A stretch of 64,000 nucleotides of DNA from Diploscapter coronatus (taxonomy: Eukaryota > Nematoda > Chromadorea > Rhabditida > Rhabditidae), in NCBI GenBank assembly GCA_964036155.1, contig OZ038423.1, forward strand, positions 43,973,249-44,037,248, read 5' to 3'. Shown here one piece after another: positions 50,640 through 63,573 of the stretch (position 1 is the first letter of the stretch; the number at the start of each line of letters is the position of its first letter). Below the pieces are notes generated by a model. The model saw only the letters and a program-made list of their open reading frames with translations. It was not told where the DNA came from and made no database searches. Both the position numbers and the translations under genes were made by a program.

Positions 50640-53600
50640 CACTGAAATATTTAATCATAAAATTGAGAAACGTTTGAAAGCTCCGACTTCGGCTTCGCAG
50701 AAATTCGAAAATTTCATTTTGAAAATAAAGTTTAAAGTTGAACGTTGAAAACTCTTTCATAAACCAAGAGATAATCGCGATACGAATACTAACAAGCCAA
50801 TATGTAAACTTTAAAACTGCAAATTTCAGAGACGGAAGATGTTGATTATTCCCAAGATAGTTAGAAATAAGCGTTCAAATGCACAAAATTCAAAATTCTC
50901 TAGATTTTTTCAAAACACTACTACCCAAAAGTGTCATTATCATCTTTCAACCGGATATTTTATACTTCTGAAAGAGGCTCGAATTATTACGGGATGACTC
51001 ATTAGACTAGGAATGTCAAAAAGTTTGGGTCATAAATTTCTAGTTCTCAAAATGGTCGTATATGCACTCAAAAGCTCACATTCTATGTCAGTTCAAGCAT
51101 AATTTGTTGCTTTTGCACTAATATGGACGAGCTAAGACCAAGGAAATCGTATGAAAATGATTGGTGACCGGCCGGACACCACCGAATTCGAAATAGACCC
51201 TGGGGATAAGTAAGGGACAAATTCGCGTTTGAGCATATGGGTGACTTGGGCTTGAGAAAGGATATGCTAATGAGCCTAGGAGAAAGAATATGGGACAAAT
51301 TAGGGTAAAGAGTGAAATCTGGGCAATCGAATTTCGGTAATTTTCGAATATTCACAAATTATCAGAATGAAAATGAAGTAATGGGCAGAAAAGGAAAACT
51401 TCTCATATTTGATCAAAAATTTCGTTGAAAGGCTGAACTATTCGGCATCGCATCAAAGGAATTCACTCCAAAGGATTGGTTAGAAAGAGTTATCAGTAGA
51501 AACAAATTCGAGCACAGAGAAGAAATGAGAAAAATTCGATGTATGAGAGATAAGAGAGTGGAGAGAAACAGAGATAGAACATGGCGAATTGTGAACAAGC
51601 GAACAATATGTATGAACTGAGAGGGGCAGAGCAAACGGTGTGCATAAGAAAAAAGATAAATAAAAAAGAAGGAAAGGTTAGGAAATCGGGAAAATGAGAG
51701 AAATTGAAACCAAATATTGCGCATGTTTATGTAACGATAGAGCAACAATGATGGGAGGAATCATAGACAAAAACACATGATAATATGCGAAAAATGAGAT
51801 TTGAAAGTGCACATCGTTAATTCGGATGTTCTATTGGAATAGGATATTGTCGGATTTGGCGGAAAACTATTCGTTCTAATTATTGATGTAATTTTTCTTA
51901 GATGCGCTGAAGAAACAAAGATTTCAGTTTGAAGACGGATCTCAGAAGAAAAGGAAACAGATTTATTCAAGAATCTTGAAAATAATTGCTGTGAAATTTA
52001 ATTGATTGCAAGTCTATCATTGTACGCTGCAAAATATGTAAAGCACCCAAAAAAAACTTGAAATATATTCAGATATTTTTATTTTTACTGTTTTATATCA
52101 GATTTCTGGATGGTATAATATGAATCGCATGATGTATATGATCATAGATCTACGACAATTTGGCGCATCCATTTTCTGTAATGCGTCAAGACATGAAATG
52201 ACGGAATGGATAAAGGACATGCATTACATTTGATGAAAACTGATCAAAAGTTAGGTTTTTCTAATTTCTCCAGTTCTCTCAAAAATCTTAACTATTTCGA
52301 AATTCCATTGTATGTTTCTGCGTTTGATAGCTGCCGCGTCCAATCCAACATTTGGGGGCTTTTATTGTCCGTGATAAACAAATTGAATTGGCGAGAAAAA
52401 ATGAACGCGAGAGAGCACAGGAATTTGAGAGACGAAGAAGAGAAACATTATGAAACTGTGCGACTTGAATTGAACAATTTGCATATGAAAAAGAGAGGCA
52501 GTATTATGAAATTGGATTTTGAATACTAATCGCAAGATTATGATAGGGTAAAATCATGGTTCAAATTTCCCAAGATGATCCCTTTTAGAATTGCATAATA
52601 TTTAATCCGGGAAATAACTCATTTCCCAAAGCTGAAAGGTCATTTGCAAGTTGATTCGAACCGGAACGATCCTTTCCGATTTTTAATTCTAAACCTAAGA
52701 ATGAAAGGAACAAAATATGAGTAAGCGGCTGAATGGAAAGATTGAGATCGCATGAGAAAGAGAGAATCGTCGGGTTAGAGAATAGAGGAAACGAGGTGAG
52801 ATTAGAGAAAGAAAAGGAGAGAAAGAAAGATACGATTGCGTGAATGAAATTCTTATTCAAAAAGATCGAGCCAGCCGATATGATTTCCCTCCAATCTGAA
52901 CCCAAAATATGTGGCATTTGAGAAACAAGCTGAAATATTACGGGAGAAAGAAAAAGGAAATTTAGAGATAATGAAAATTGAGAGAGAAAGAGAAAATGAA
53001 ACTAAAATTCAAAATGTTGAAGAATGTTCAAGTTTCGAACGATACGCGCTCGTGGCACGAGTTTCACAGAAAAGTAGCCCTTATTTTTCTGAATGGCAAT
53101 GGTACGAACCGAAAAAATGAGAAACGCCGAGAAAAATTTTAATCTATAAACATTAGTTTGTGGTGACAAGTCGGTTCGAAACAGAAATTTTCAAAAATAT
53201 ATATATATATAATATTTAAGGGATAAATTCATCCGAAATTAGTACATTTCGATTTCAAACAATTAAGGTTTATTAGAAGTAAAATTTGTATATCTAAGCT
53301 CTGATGTTCTTTTATAGGTCGAAAATTTCACACCCACAGAAATAAAATACGAATTTGATAAATTTCGATTATTTGGATTCGTAAAATGCCATGTTCGTCA
53401 TCAAATTTCGATAAAAAATATTCGAATGTCCTTAAAAGCTTACGTTTCCAGAAACATCCAAAGTGGGTGGGGCTATCATCAAATAAATGCTCGAATAGAT
53501 TACATTTTCCCTTGATGACTCATAAAAGACGTTCAGTGACCGAATCTTTCCGGAAAATATCCAAGACAGTATTTTCAGACTATTTTTTACCATAGGACTA

Positions 53601-56600
53601 TAGATTTTTCTGGTCTATTCAAATTCTAAACCCATCAATCTAGACGAGATAGGCCCATAAAATCAGTTTCATGAGTGTAGAAAAGACTTGTTGCGATTTT
53701 TTGAGAGAAAAAACCCTGGACAAATAAATAGAGCTGTCAATTTAAAGCTATTATAAACAAATAAATTGTGATACAGTTAGGCTTAGTTACGATAAAAATA
53801 TTTATCTTTCCAATTGAAACAGTTCTATCTTTGGCTAGAAGAGAATGTGTTTTGATATAAATTTAAATTTCAGTTAGGATTATGATATTTTTATGATGTA
53901 GATCTCGGAAAAGTACAATTGAAACGATTTAACTTTAGCTAAACAAATGTTGAAATTGATTTATTGAAACTCCTGTGGAAAGAGCCATTTTAAAGAATAA
54001 CTACTCGAAAAGTTCAAAAATTTTAAGTGCTCTTGAAATTTTCACATATTTCAATATAAGACTACACAAAAATTACTCTACCGCTAAGCAAACGGAAAAT
54101 TTCTTGATTTTTCTAGGGATGAAAGAGTAAAAATTCATCATAAATTATACATTTAACAAATCCTCTATCATTTTTCTCAACCGTTTATTATATTTTAAAA
54201 TTTCCTAATAATTTTTTAAAAAAAAATATCGATCGATTAAAAAATGTCACAATAAAATTCTGCGAACGCAGCTCAAAACATAAAACAAAAAGAATACCAT
54301 TTTCCCAGAATATATATTCGGCAATGCCTAAGACATTTGAAGTGATAGCGGGAAATGTTCATCTGATGAAATTATTTTGCCAGAGATAACTTGAAAATAC
54401 GAGAGCACAGAAAAGCAGAAATAGTGATTTGTCAGGTATTTGCAGTTAAAATTTCCTGTTAGGCTTATCAGAGAAGCTCAAAATAAAAGCTAAGGAAGTT
54501 TTTGGGATTCTCTATCTTTTTGTCTCTATAAAATGATATACTATTTCTTTCTCTCTCTCTCTGACTCTTTTCCCTATTTTTCAAGACTATTTCTCAATTT
54601 TCTGCTCCTCTAGAATTCATTCGCTTTGTTTTGCTTTGTGTTCGAACTCTTGAATCTCGAAAATCAGGAGAGAACGATATTCAAATTCTGTTAGCTGTTT
54701 GTACCGATTGTTCTCTTTCTTTTTCTCTCTCATATTCTAATTTTCTCTCACTTTCGCACTCTCGTGCGAAAATACAAGAAAGGCGTTCGGTGAAAAACGG
54801 GATATCAAAGGATTAGGGAAAGGACAGATATTCGAAAAATGCAATTTAAAGAAAAATTGAACTAGATCACACAAAATGAAGGATAATTTTGTGAGTTTTT
54901 TAGATTGAATTTCCAAAGAAAATGACTGAAAGAGCGCAAATACGGTTGATTGAACCTGAACATAATAGTCCTGGCTTCGCAGAAACTTTGTCAATTTTCC
55001 AAAATAGGAATAGGCAATCCATCAAAAATATGATCTTCAATTTCAAATGTTATATTCTGATTCGAAATTCCCTAAAATTATATGCAAATCTTAATTTAAC
55101 TTCGAAATATACTCTAAATTTGTTTAAAATTTGAAATATGTACTCTGAAAAGTCTGATCTTCAATTTCTATGTTTAGCTCTGAGAATGAATTTCTCTGAC
55201 ACTATTCGAATTTCTCATTTGATCATTGCATATATTTTTCTGAGTCATTCGCCGCTCTGACGAATGTGTTCGCGTTTTCAGCAATAAAAACATGCCAATC
55301 GACGATTTGGCAGATTGAAAATTCACTGAAAAATGAAAAAAACGAACAGAAAATGGCGATTTGACATCGAATACAATGCCAGAAACTATTCGAGCTGAAA
55401 AGTGCAAAATAGTGTTATAAAAGTGCAAGGTTATGGAAATTGTAATAAAATTGTATTTTGATCGAAAAAATTCTTTAGAATTATAAAATAAGAAGATATG
55501 AAAAATTATGATAGCACAGTTTAAAAAAAAATCTTGAAAATTTAGATTTTGTAACAATTATATGACATTTTCTGGTCCACTAATGCACAAGAAACCACTT
55601 GTAGTCATTTTTCGACAACCTCAAAAAAATTGAATGCGGTTTTACGACGCACTTGGCTCAATCTCGCAAATGCACTCTAGAAGTTGTTTCGATGCTTAAT
55701 GCCCATATGACAGAACGACAGAACATATCACCGGGCCGAATTTCCGGGAAGGTAGTTCGAAAATTATATCTGACAATCGAACCAAACAATTTTAGTTAGG
55801 AAATAATTTCGTCGGAGCGAAATCCTCTTGTGTTCTATCAAAATCTTACTCAGATATTATCAGATACCATCCAAGAAATTTGCATCTGATCAGTCTAATT
55901 TTGCCCACTCATTAGTTAGTCTGTTTAGGACCAATTATTGAATGGGTAAAGAAAGGTTCAACTTATCCTAATTGTTTGATGGCATCTCGAAGAATATGAG
56001 TGAAAAATTGCAATGGGCATGAATGTGTGTAGAAAGGGGTGATGTGATTGATGGTTTACGAGAATTAAAGTAGGATTTGGGATGAGTTTATTTGCGAGTT
56101 TATGTTTGGTTTTGGCTCGAACTTGTCAAGTTCAAGTCAAGCCACAATGTTTCGCCTATCACAATTTATTGACATATACCCCTGTCAGGGCTTTATGATC
56201 TTTGGGTCTTGAGTAGATTTGATTTAGGGTAAGTAGGAAGAAGTCAAGTCGGTTGGTTGAAGATGAATATTGATAATGAGGTTTGGGAATGGGTGAGATC
56301 AGTGTTGATTATTTGGATTGAGTGATTGCTTGATGTAAGCTAATTTGGGTTAGATCATTGAGATAAAGAGAATGATGTATTCAAGTTTGGTTGTGGGCCA
56401 ATCGCAAGAATCATACTCTGCACAGTATTATTATGATCTAAATATTTATCTGAATGTAAAATAACTAGATTTAAGTTAAATTAAATTAAATTCATAATAA
56501 TGATAAGTGTCTTAAACGTTTTATTATGAAACATTATTTTCTAAGATATAATTTATTCGATTTAATAAATTACTGAAAAATCCACATCAATAAGTTTTAG

Positions 56601-56608
56601 ATAATAAA
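50640..56608. other. 6-kb gene-free region
   Basis: No supported gene. It contains GA-rich plus-strand stretches (about 51480-51700 and 52720-53010), a CT-rich stretch (about 54540-54760), an AT microsatellite near 53197, and charged open frames at about 52380-53120 (KNERERAQEFERRRRE, MKIERERENETK) broken by stops and frame changes. These could be composition effects or the remnant of a coiled-coil gene. Part of the region nearest 50640 should hold the promoter of the secreted-protein gene. Confidence 0.5.
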
Positions 56609-58775
56609 TCATTCATGAGCCTCATCAACATTCTTCTTCTTCGATTTCGACTCAGTGAATTTAGCCGGTCTCGCATCGACCATTAAACAGAATAGGAGAT
56701 TTCCGATGAAAACTATAGATCCGTGAAAAATCAACAATTTCTTCCATTGATTCCAAGAGGATTGAGGTGCTATCCAAAAGCCTAGATTAATTTTCAAATT
56801 AAAAAAAAAATACATTTAGAAATTACTTAAATACGGTAATAATAAATTAGTGACATTTAAAATTAGTCCATTGCATGTGAACATTACAGAAGAGTGTTGT
56901 CTAAAGTTTAAATAATCGCCATTTAACGTTTTCACGATATTATGATTCACTTAGCCACCAAAACATAGGCCTTGATAAACCCGGCCGCATTTAGGCCAAT
57001 TATACCGTGAAATACACAAATTAAAACCGCTAAAAGCATCTGAATGTACTTACTTGTGATGGTAATTAAGTGGAAATTTACTTTGTTACTGTCCGGCAAA
57101 ATCGCTGTAATTATCATCATAGCTCCACATAATCCACAAGATAGCGAATTGAAAATTCGGACTTTAATATTCTCGCTCAACTTCAATATGTCCGATAATT
57201 TCCCTATTGTTAATTAATAATAATCATTATGCTAATTAGGGATAAATACCGCTAATTAACTTCGTAGCTAATTGCAGAGCACCTGAGCATCCAATAGCAA
57301 AGGAAGCTTCAATGTCGGTAAGTCCTAGGCCTCTCTAAAATCATAGACGATTTATTTAGAGCATAATTGTTTACCTTCATAATCAAGGCAAAACTGATGA
57401 TAATCGTGGAAATTCCCCAGAAATTCGAGGTGCAAGCTATGAAACAGGCAATGACTGATCGGTTCGTGAACATTTTCTTGTAGGGAGGCGGCTCGGTCTT
57501 GATTTCTTTGGAATTTTCCTTTGAATGCATGATACTTGAGCTTGTTATCATCTAAAATTCGAATAAAATCAAAATTGCTGTATCGAATAATCATGTTGAA
57601 GAACTATTTTTATCAAGATGTGAGAAACTGGCATACCGTAAGCTCTTTCTGACTGATAAACGGATGTTCAGTAGGGTCATCTCGATACAATAGAAACCAC
57701 AAAATAGTTATGATCGTTGATAGACTACCCATCACATAGAAAATACTACGCCAACCCCAAAATGTACAGAGGGGACCGGCGGTGAACATGACTATGAAGA
57801 GACCGACCTGAAACCTCATATTTTCTGGAAAAATAGCCAAAATAAGTCTAGATTTCGTTAAACGAGATCAATATTCCAGCTATTTTGACATCTCTAACTC
57901 CATTTAACGATATTTTTAGAATTGTACCTGAGCGTAAGCGTTCATAACCCCGATAAATAGCCCGATTTGATATTGAGGCGACCAGTGCGAAGTTATCTGG
58001 GCTGTTAGGGGTATCGTTGTTGCAATGAAGAATCCTTGGATCACTCTAAAAGTTATTTTCATTCAGAGATAATTTACTGAGAACAAACTTCAACACGAAC
58101 ACGGCCGGCAGAAACAAATCGTAAGATATGGGGATTATCAAAGTGATAATTGAAGATATCGCAGAACCGATTGTCACTGTCCACCTAGTTGATAATGAAT
58201 AATACTTTTTCCATAGAATTTGGATAATCAGGGCTAAATTTGAAATTTAAAAATAACAAGAGAAGTGCACAAGTCGGAAATCACCGATCCTGACTTCACC
58301 ATCGTTATCCCTGTCATCGAAAACCCCTATTTGGAAAATTTCGTCAAGATTTGCGATTTCCTATCTGTGCACTTCCTTTGTAAAACTAAAATTGATTGAA
58401 GTTACCAGCTAACATTCCCATATTATAGGCGGAATAGTTTAATTTGATGTCAGTGGGTTCAAAATGCATAACCGGAGAATTATAGGGATCACTAGATATT
58501 CTAATTTCATATTTTATATTTGGAATTAAAATACATTTCATATAATGCCCTTGAAACATCGGTTGAATTCGTATCGCAAGCAGTTGCATAATTCAATGCA
58601 AATACGCAAGAAATACCCATAGCGGAAATTAGCGATCCAAGAATGAGTAAAACGTGTCGTAATCCGTGAATTTTCTAGAAAAAGTGATTTTTTTCTATAA
58701 AAAAATCTAAATTACTCTTTTATGTCTTCGAGCAAGAAAAACTTGCTTTTCTTGATGATCATTGTAGTTTGTCAT
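56609..58775 (-). CDS. SLC17-like major facilitator transporter
   Basis: Major facilitator superfamily anion transporter of the sodium/phosphate-cotransporter and vesicular-glutamate type. About twelve exons give some 500 residues. The N-terminus is MTNYNDHQEK; helix 1 contains HVLLILGSLISAMGISCVFA, followed by a luminal loop with NST and YNSP. Typical blocks follow: YSAYNMGMLAG, GFFIATTIPLTAQITSHWSP, GPLCTFWGWRSIFYVMGS then WFLLYRDDPTEHPFIS, and NRSVIACFIACTSNFWG. The C-terminal tail is Lys-rich. The substrate cannot be told from the sequence. A TTTCCAG acceptor near the start codon suits trans-splicing. The very short exon (ALIIQILWKK, near 58235) and the donor at GAAAT/GTATT near 58535 were set by frame and family pattern and are the least sure boundaries. 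Confidence 0.85.
58262..58376. repeat. Hairpin inside an intron of the SLC17-like gene
   Basis: The left arm GAAGTGCACAAGTCGGAAAT with its continuation to about 58294, and the right arm GATTTCCTATCTGTGCACTT (to 58374, with GTCAAGAT before it), pair over about 30 positions with scattered mismatches around a loop of some 48 nt. It occupies most of the intron between the exons ending MGMLAG and starting ALIIQ. It could be a MITE remnant or a miRNA-precursor-like hairpin. Confidence 0.7.
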
Positions 58776-59779
58776 CGTATCTGGAAATCATTTAGGCTAT
58801 CAATATGATATTGATTTACAAAGCGAATAATTTCGAAAATATTTCAAATATTGCACCATGATATTTGCATTTAAAATTCTAAAATAATGGAGAAGGAGAT
58901 AAACTAAAGAATATGATCATTTTAAGTGTGGAATGATTGAAAATGACCGCCTGGCCATAAAGTAGCCAGTCGTCCGATAAAGAGAAATGACTATCACTTT
59001 TTTTATCATTTTCCAGCCACCATTCTCAATAATTTAGACGCAACATAAAATCTCAAAATGCAGACTTTGAAGTAAAAAAATGATAGGAAGTAAGTTAACT
59101 TTGATCTATGGTTGTTCTTGGCATCTAATTTTTAAAATATCACCATTTTAGTTATATTATTTCTGGATAGCGATGAAAAATAGCTTGGAATAAGATTTGA
59201 TACGGAAATTCGAAAAATGAAAACTATGAACGCGATTTTCCAAGGTGAACTGGTTTATTTACTACTCGCATAGGTAGAATAGACACATAGATCGGAAATC
59301 GGCAATAGGTAAACAGTAAAATCGATATTTTTGATTTGAAAGGTTGACAATATTGCTATTTTCAAAAAATAACACAAACATGATATGGAATATTTTTATT
59401 CGAGTTTTATCTTACCATAAAATAATCACTATGACATTACTAAATGCGAAACATCCAATTGAATAATTAAAATGATAAATACAACTGAAATTATCACAGA
59501 ATGTTTAGCGACTCATAGTTTTGTTGACCGGAGATCGATATGACCTTAAATTCACTAGGGTTTGATAGAAAATATCTTGAAACTCGTAAAATGATAATGT
59601 CCTTGAAATAAATTGATCTGGAATCACTTGATATGAATTTCAAATAGGTAGAAATTGTCTAATACTAGTCATCGAGAATTTAGCAACTCTAAATATCTAT
59701 TGTACATTCGTCTATGATTATATTCGATCATGAAATTTCTCGAAATAAATGAGTCATGAAAATACTCGTCTAAAACGAT
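58776..59779. other. Intergenic between trehalase and SLC17-like gene
   Basis: 1 kb, AT-rich, between two genes on the same strand. It should hold the SLC17-like promoter and the trehalase 3' end. No gene or strong repeat was seen. The distance is too long for an ordinary nematode operon. Confidence 0.5.
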
Positions 59780-62700
59780 TTACACCCTAACAGCGTCGTC
59801 GATTTCAGAATCCGCGGTGTCTTCATCGTCATCTGACATCACCGACTCCAGAAGACCTGTCTCTTCGTCGTATTGTGGCTCCTCTGTCGGCAGACGTCGA
59901 TGCATTATTAAACCACGATATGATTCGTAAGTGCCGTGCATTACATAGCTAAATTTGTCAGAATAGTTTTCAGACAAAACTCAATAATGGGCGGAGTCAT
60001 TTTTCAATGGAGAGACGCAGAGGAGGGAGAAGTAAGAGCATGCAGTATAATTGCAGAAAAGATTGATAGACTCCGCTCATTATCGATTGCACGCTATCAT
60101 GTTCGTTAACGAAATTAGCAGAGGCGCGATAGTGATCGAGAATGCTCCACTAATATTCAGAATCGCAGACAAAGCGAGGGCAATGCACTAACTAGTATAT
60201 ACCAATTCTAAATGTTCGAAAATAAAATCACAATCGGCCCAAAAATCGACACGGTATTGCGCTTAGGCCACGCCCACCGTCAATTTGCAATTTGATTACG
60301 CGCAAATGTTTTAGTTCTTTCTTTGTTAATGAACATGAGAATTCGAATATGTGAGAACAGACTTACACGAACATTAGAACGATGCAGAAAATAACGGCAA
60401 CGATAACGATTAGGAAGTGCCAATCCAGAAGGCTATTTCCATTTGTTCCTTTAGGAGAAGTTATTTTCTTGACGCCCATCGAATTTTTATTGATCGTTTC
60501 TGAAATTTGAGTGAAATTTTAGGCAAAATAAAAGACTGAACCTTTCATGATATCTTCAGCTATTTTCAGAGATTCTTCATTTCGGAATATTTGAATCAGA
60601 TCGAGTACAGCTCCATTCGTCCAGCCAAAGCCTTCTTGCACGAAATACTCACCGCCATGCCCGGGACGACCACTAACAGATTCTGCGTCGTACTTTTCCC
60701 AGATTCCAGAGGGCTGAAATTAAGCATTTTAAAGAGTGGAAGATAATGTCATGATATCCAATGGCTACTAGAAAAAGGTACCGGGTTTTTTCTTAAGAAA
60801 TAGTATGGGGAAGCAAGATAGGAAAATTAAAAAAAAAAACCCCGGTGCCTTTTTCTAGGAGCCTATCCAATTTGCTTGAAAAGTTATGAGGAAATTGAAA
60901 TTACCAAGTCGTTTTGTGGATTATTCAGCCCATTATATACTGTGTTGATGAATTTATCTGCTTCTTTCTTGGCAAGCGTATGCATTTCTTCAGAGTCCGT
61001 CGCTAGCAATGATTTTACGAATAAATGCAGGACGGGGGCCCAGACATTCGGATAGTCCCATTGCTCTTTCGATGGCACGGGAAGAGTCGTGGGTATTCCG
61101 GCTAAACTTTGTATAACAACAACTTTTAAAATAATTTAATTTGCCTTAATTTTTTAATAAATATAAATTGTTTACCTGGAAATCGAAAAACGTCATTACT
61201 TTTCAAATATGATAGCACTTTCTCAGAATATTCAGAAGATCGTCCATACAATAGTAAGGGGAATATATTCGATGGGTAGAAACTCGTTCTGAAGATAATA
61301 ATTTTAAAAAAAATCTAAACATAATAAATACCGATGCTCCATAGTTTCGATATCCAAATCAAACCAACTGCCTTTGTTTTCGTTCCACAACACTTCGTTG
61401 ATATTTCTCAATAAGTCGTTGAATTTCTTCTGATATTCGAGTGATTTTCTGCAAAAATATAAAACAAAATTAAATAATTTATTTAACAACTATGTTTACT
61501 CTTGATCCTGAAGCATATTATAGAATCCGACCATGTATCGCATGTTCTGGGCCAAGAAAACGTTCAGATCGACCGGTATGATTTTCTGCGTTCGAACTGT
61601 GTCCCGGTTATCTAAAATTATAGAAAAAAATTCTCGAATCATTTTTTTGTAAATTCGAAGTAACTGATGAATTGAATGGGGCATTTTCCATCCAGATAAA
61701 TAAAGTACTGTTCAAATAGAATGTTAACTTTCTCGAAATATTGGTTTTTATCTAAATAACATCTATACATGAATTAGTAAAGATTAGATCTTAATAAAAA
61801 CATCTAAAACCATATTTACACGAATTTTCTCCCTGAGTTTGCATCCATCTCGAACTAAAATCCCATCCACTCTCGCAGGCCGAGGCGATCGCTCGCCAAG
61901 TCTCCTTCGGATTCGAACTATTTCTCGCCAATTCATAGTCAGTCAAGAAATTTTCGGGTCGGGGACAGTTTGAACTTGCCTAAATAGCTATAATCATTCA
62001 AAATTGAGCTTATTATTATTCAAGCAAAATTTCTCTATCCTGAATACCACCTTTCGCACTTTGATATGTAAAACCTTCGGAAAGATTTGCAATAATAAAT
62101 ATTAGAACCCCTATGAGAACTATTATCGATAATCGATAAAACTAACAACTTCTTTCCGAATTAGAAAATTATTCTTTTACATCTGTAATGAAATTACCAA
62201 GTAATGAAACATCGTCTTCCCATCCCCGACTTGAACCGTTCGTTCTTTCCACCAGAACTCCATTTCTTTATCCATTGCGTCGATCCAACTCTTGACTGAT
62301 TCGAGATCTTTCGTCGAGTTATAATATTCATACACTATATGAATGAATAGAGGGGGTTGGGAGCGTTCGGATAATCTAAAATGTTATTATTTTTATTTAT
62401 CAGAAGCGATTCATATGTTCATTAGCTACCGAATCTGAAGATCTGTGGAAATATAATTCTTTTATTCTCTATGGTTGCATGAAAGTTTAAAAAAGATTTG
62501 ATATTTCAAGACAAAATATAATGTTATAGATTATAGCTCACTGAATATTCCCCGAATTTGGAATAAATCCCTTCGTCCTCACGATCTGAGCGAAATTCTC
62601 TATCATTCCTTTCGCAGTATGAAATAATCCGGATATTACGAGTCCTGAAATTTTAGACTAATTAAAAAATAATATTTACTCTAACCCTTTATGATCCAAT

Positions 62701-63573
62701 AGCTATCCCAGTAAAAGTAAATTTTAAATCTGCCTCCGGGAACGATAAACGTATTGTTTACTGGTAAAACCGGATAGAGATGACCATTTTTGTGGACGTC
62801 TTCGGTGAATTTCCGGGCCAGTTTTCTCCAAATGACATAGATTTGCTTAGCGAGATTTCTGAGTATTTTTTCTGATTTTTTTAAATTTGAAAAAATATTA
62901 AAAAATAAATATTTCTAGAACTCACTGATATTTCTGATTTTTAATCCCCAGAATAAACTCAGGATCATGTCTCCAATCGGGCAATTCGACCTGCTCCAAG
63001 TACGCGGTTTTCTGGAAGTTTTTCGAGCAGAAATTTATGAAATTCTCTCGATCAACCGGTTTTTTCAACCTGGAAAATTCAGGAACATTTTTAAACAATG
63101 GATTTTCTCCTTACTTTTCGAAGTTCTCAAGAACTTTCTCTGCAGGAAATTTCAATTTGTCGCCAGGACAAGCGTGCTGAAGGCCGTACTGCCATGAAAG
63201 AGACAAAATATCACCCGTACAATAAATCGGAGCCAATTTTCCGGTGCAAACCGGCTTATCGCAATCCGGGGCTAATGGAGTAGAAACGAGAGGAACGTTC
63301 TGAATATTTTCTCATAAAAATTAGCATATTTCATAAATGTAATACATTCCAAAGTAACGCTGATATCAATAATTTTGAAATAGAAATAATTAGAAATCTA
63401 TTAGCAACTTTAAGAGATTTGAAACTTAAAAATGTACTCACCAACAATTGAAAATCCGTTTCCAAGCCTCGTTTTCGCTCCGCAAAGTGTGCATCTACAT
63501 TTTCAAAGGCATCCAAAGAAAATAGTCCGATTAGTACCAAACTTATCGATTCGATCAGGGGATATATTCGCAT
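59780..63573 (-). CDS. Trehalase (GH37), membrane-anchored
   Basis: Hydrolyses trehalose, a main nematode storage and stress sugar, to two glucose units outside the cytoplasm. Roughly 690 residues in about fifteen exons. An N-terminal signal sequence (IESISLVLIGLFSLDA) is followed by the GH37 domain: DKPVCTGKLAPIYCTGDIL, signature one PGGRFKIYFYWDSYW, ACESGWDFSSRW (conserved acid Asp), signature two QWDYPNVWAP, and GRPGHGGEYFVQEGFGWTNG (conserved base Glu). After the catalytic domain comes one transmembrane segment, WHFLIVIVAVIFCIVLMF, and a cytoplasmic tail of about 55 residues ending in an acidic run (SDDDEDTADSEIDD). Signature one usually reads RFREFYYWD; here KIY replaces REF, so a conserved Glu is absent. 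One intron contains a MITE-like hairpin. Human trehalase is GPI-anchored instead. Confidence 0.95.
59984..60083. repeat. Short inverted repeat in trehalase intron
   Basis: ATAATGGGCGGAGTC and GACTCCGCTCATTAT are inverted copies with one mismatch, about 70 nt apart, in the last intron of the trehalase gene. It may be a degraded mobile hairpin. Confidence 0.6.
60763..60863. repeat. MITE-like hairpin, copy 3
   Basis: About 101 bp, with arms GGCTACTAGAAAAAGGTACC and GGTGCCTTTTTCTAGGAGCC. The loop shares AAGAAATAGTATGGGGAAGCA with copy 2. It fills more than half of the trehalase intron between the exons ending PQNDL and starting PSGIWEK. Confidence 0.85.

Noticed and set aside
51083..51748. Minus-strand hydrophobic open frames (SRFPNLSFFFIYLFSYAH and similar)
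   Set aside because: They are the complement of GA-rich DNA, which gives Phe/Leu/Ser-rich frames by chance.
58262..58405. Reading frame through the intronic hairpin as the missing SLC17 loop
   Set aside because: It runs into a stop after about 17 residues and lacks hydrophobic sequence; skipping to the ALIIQILWKK exon restores the family pattern.
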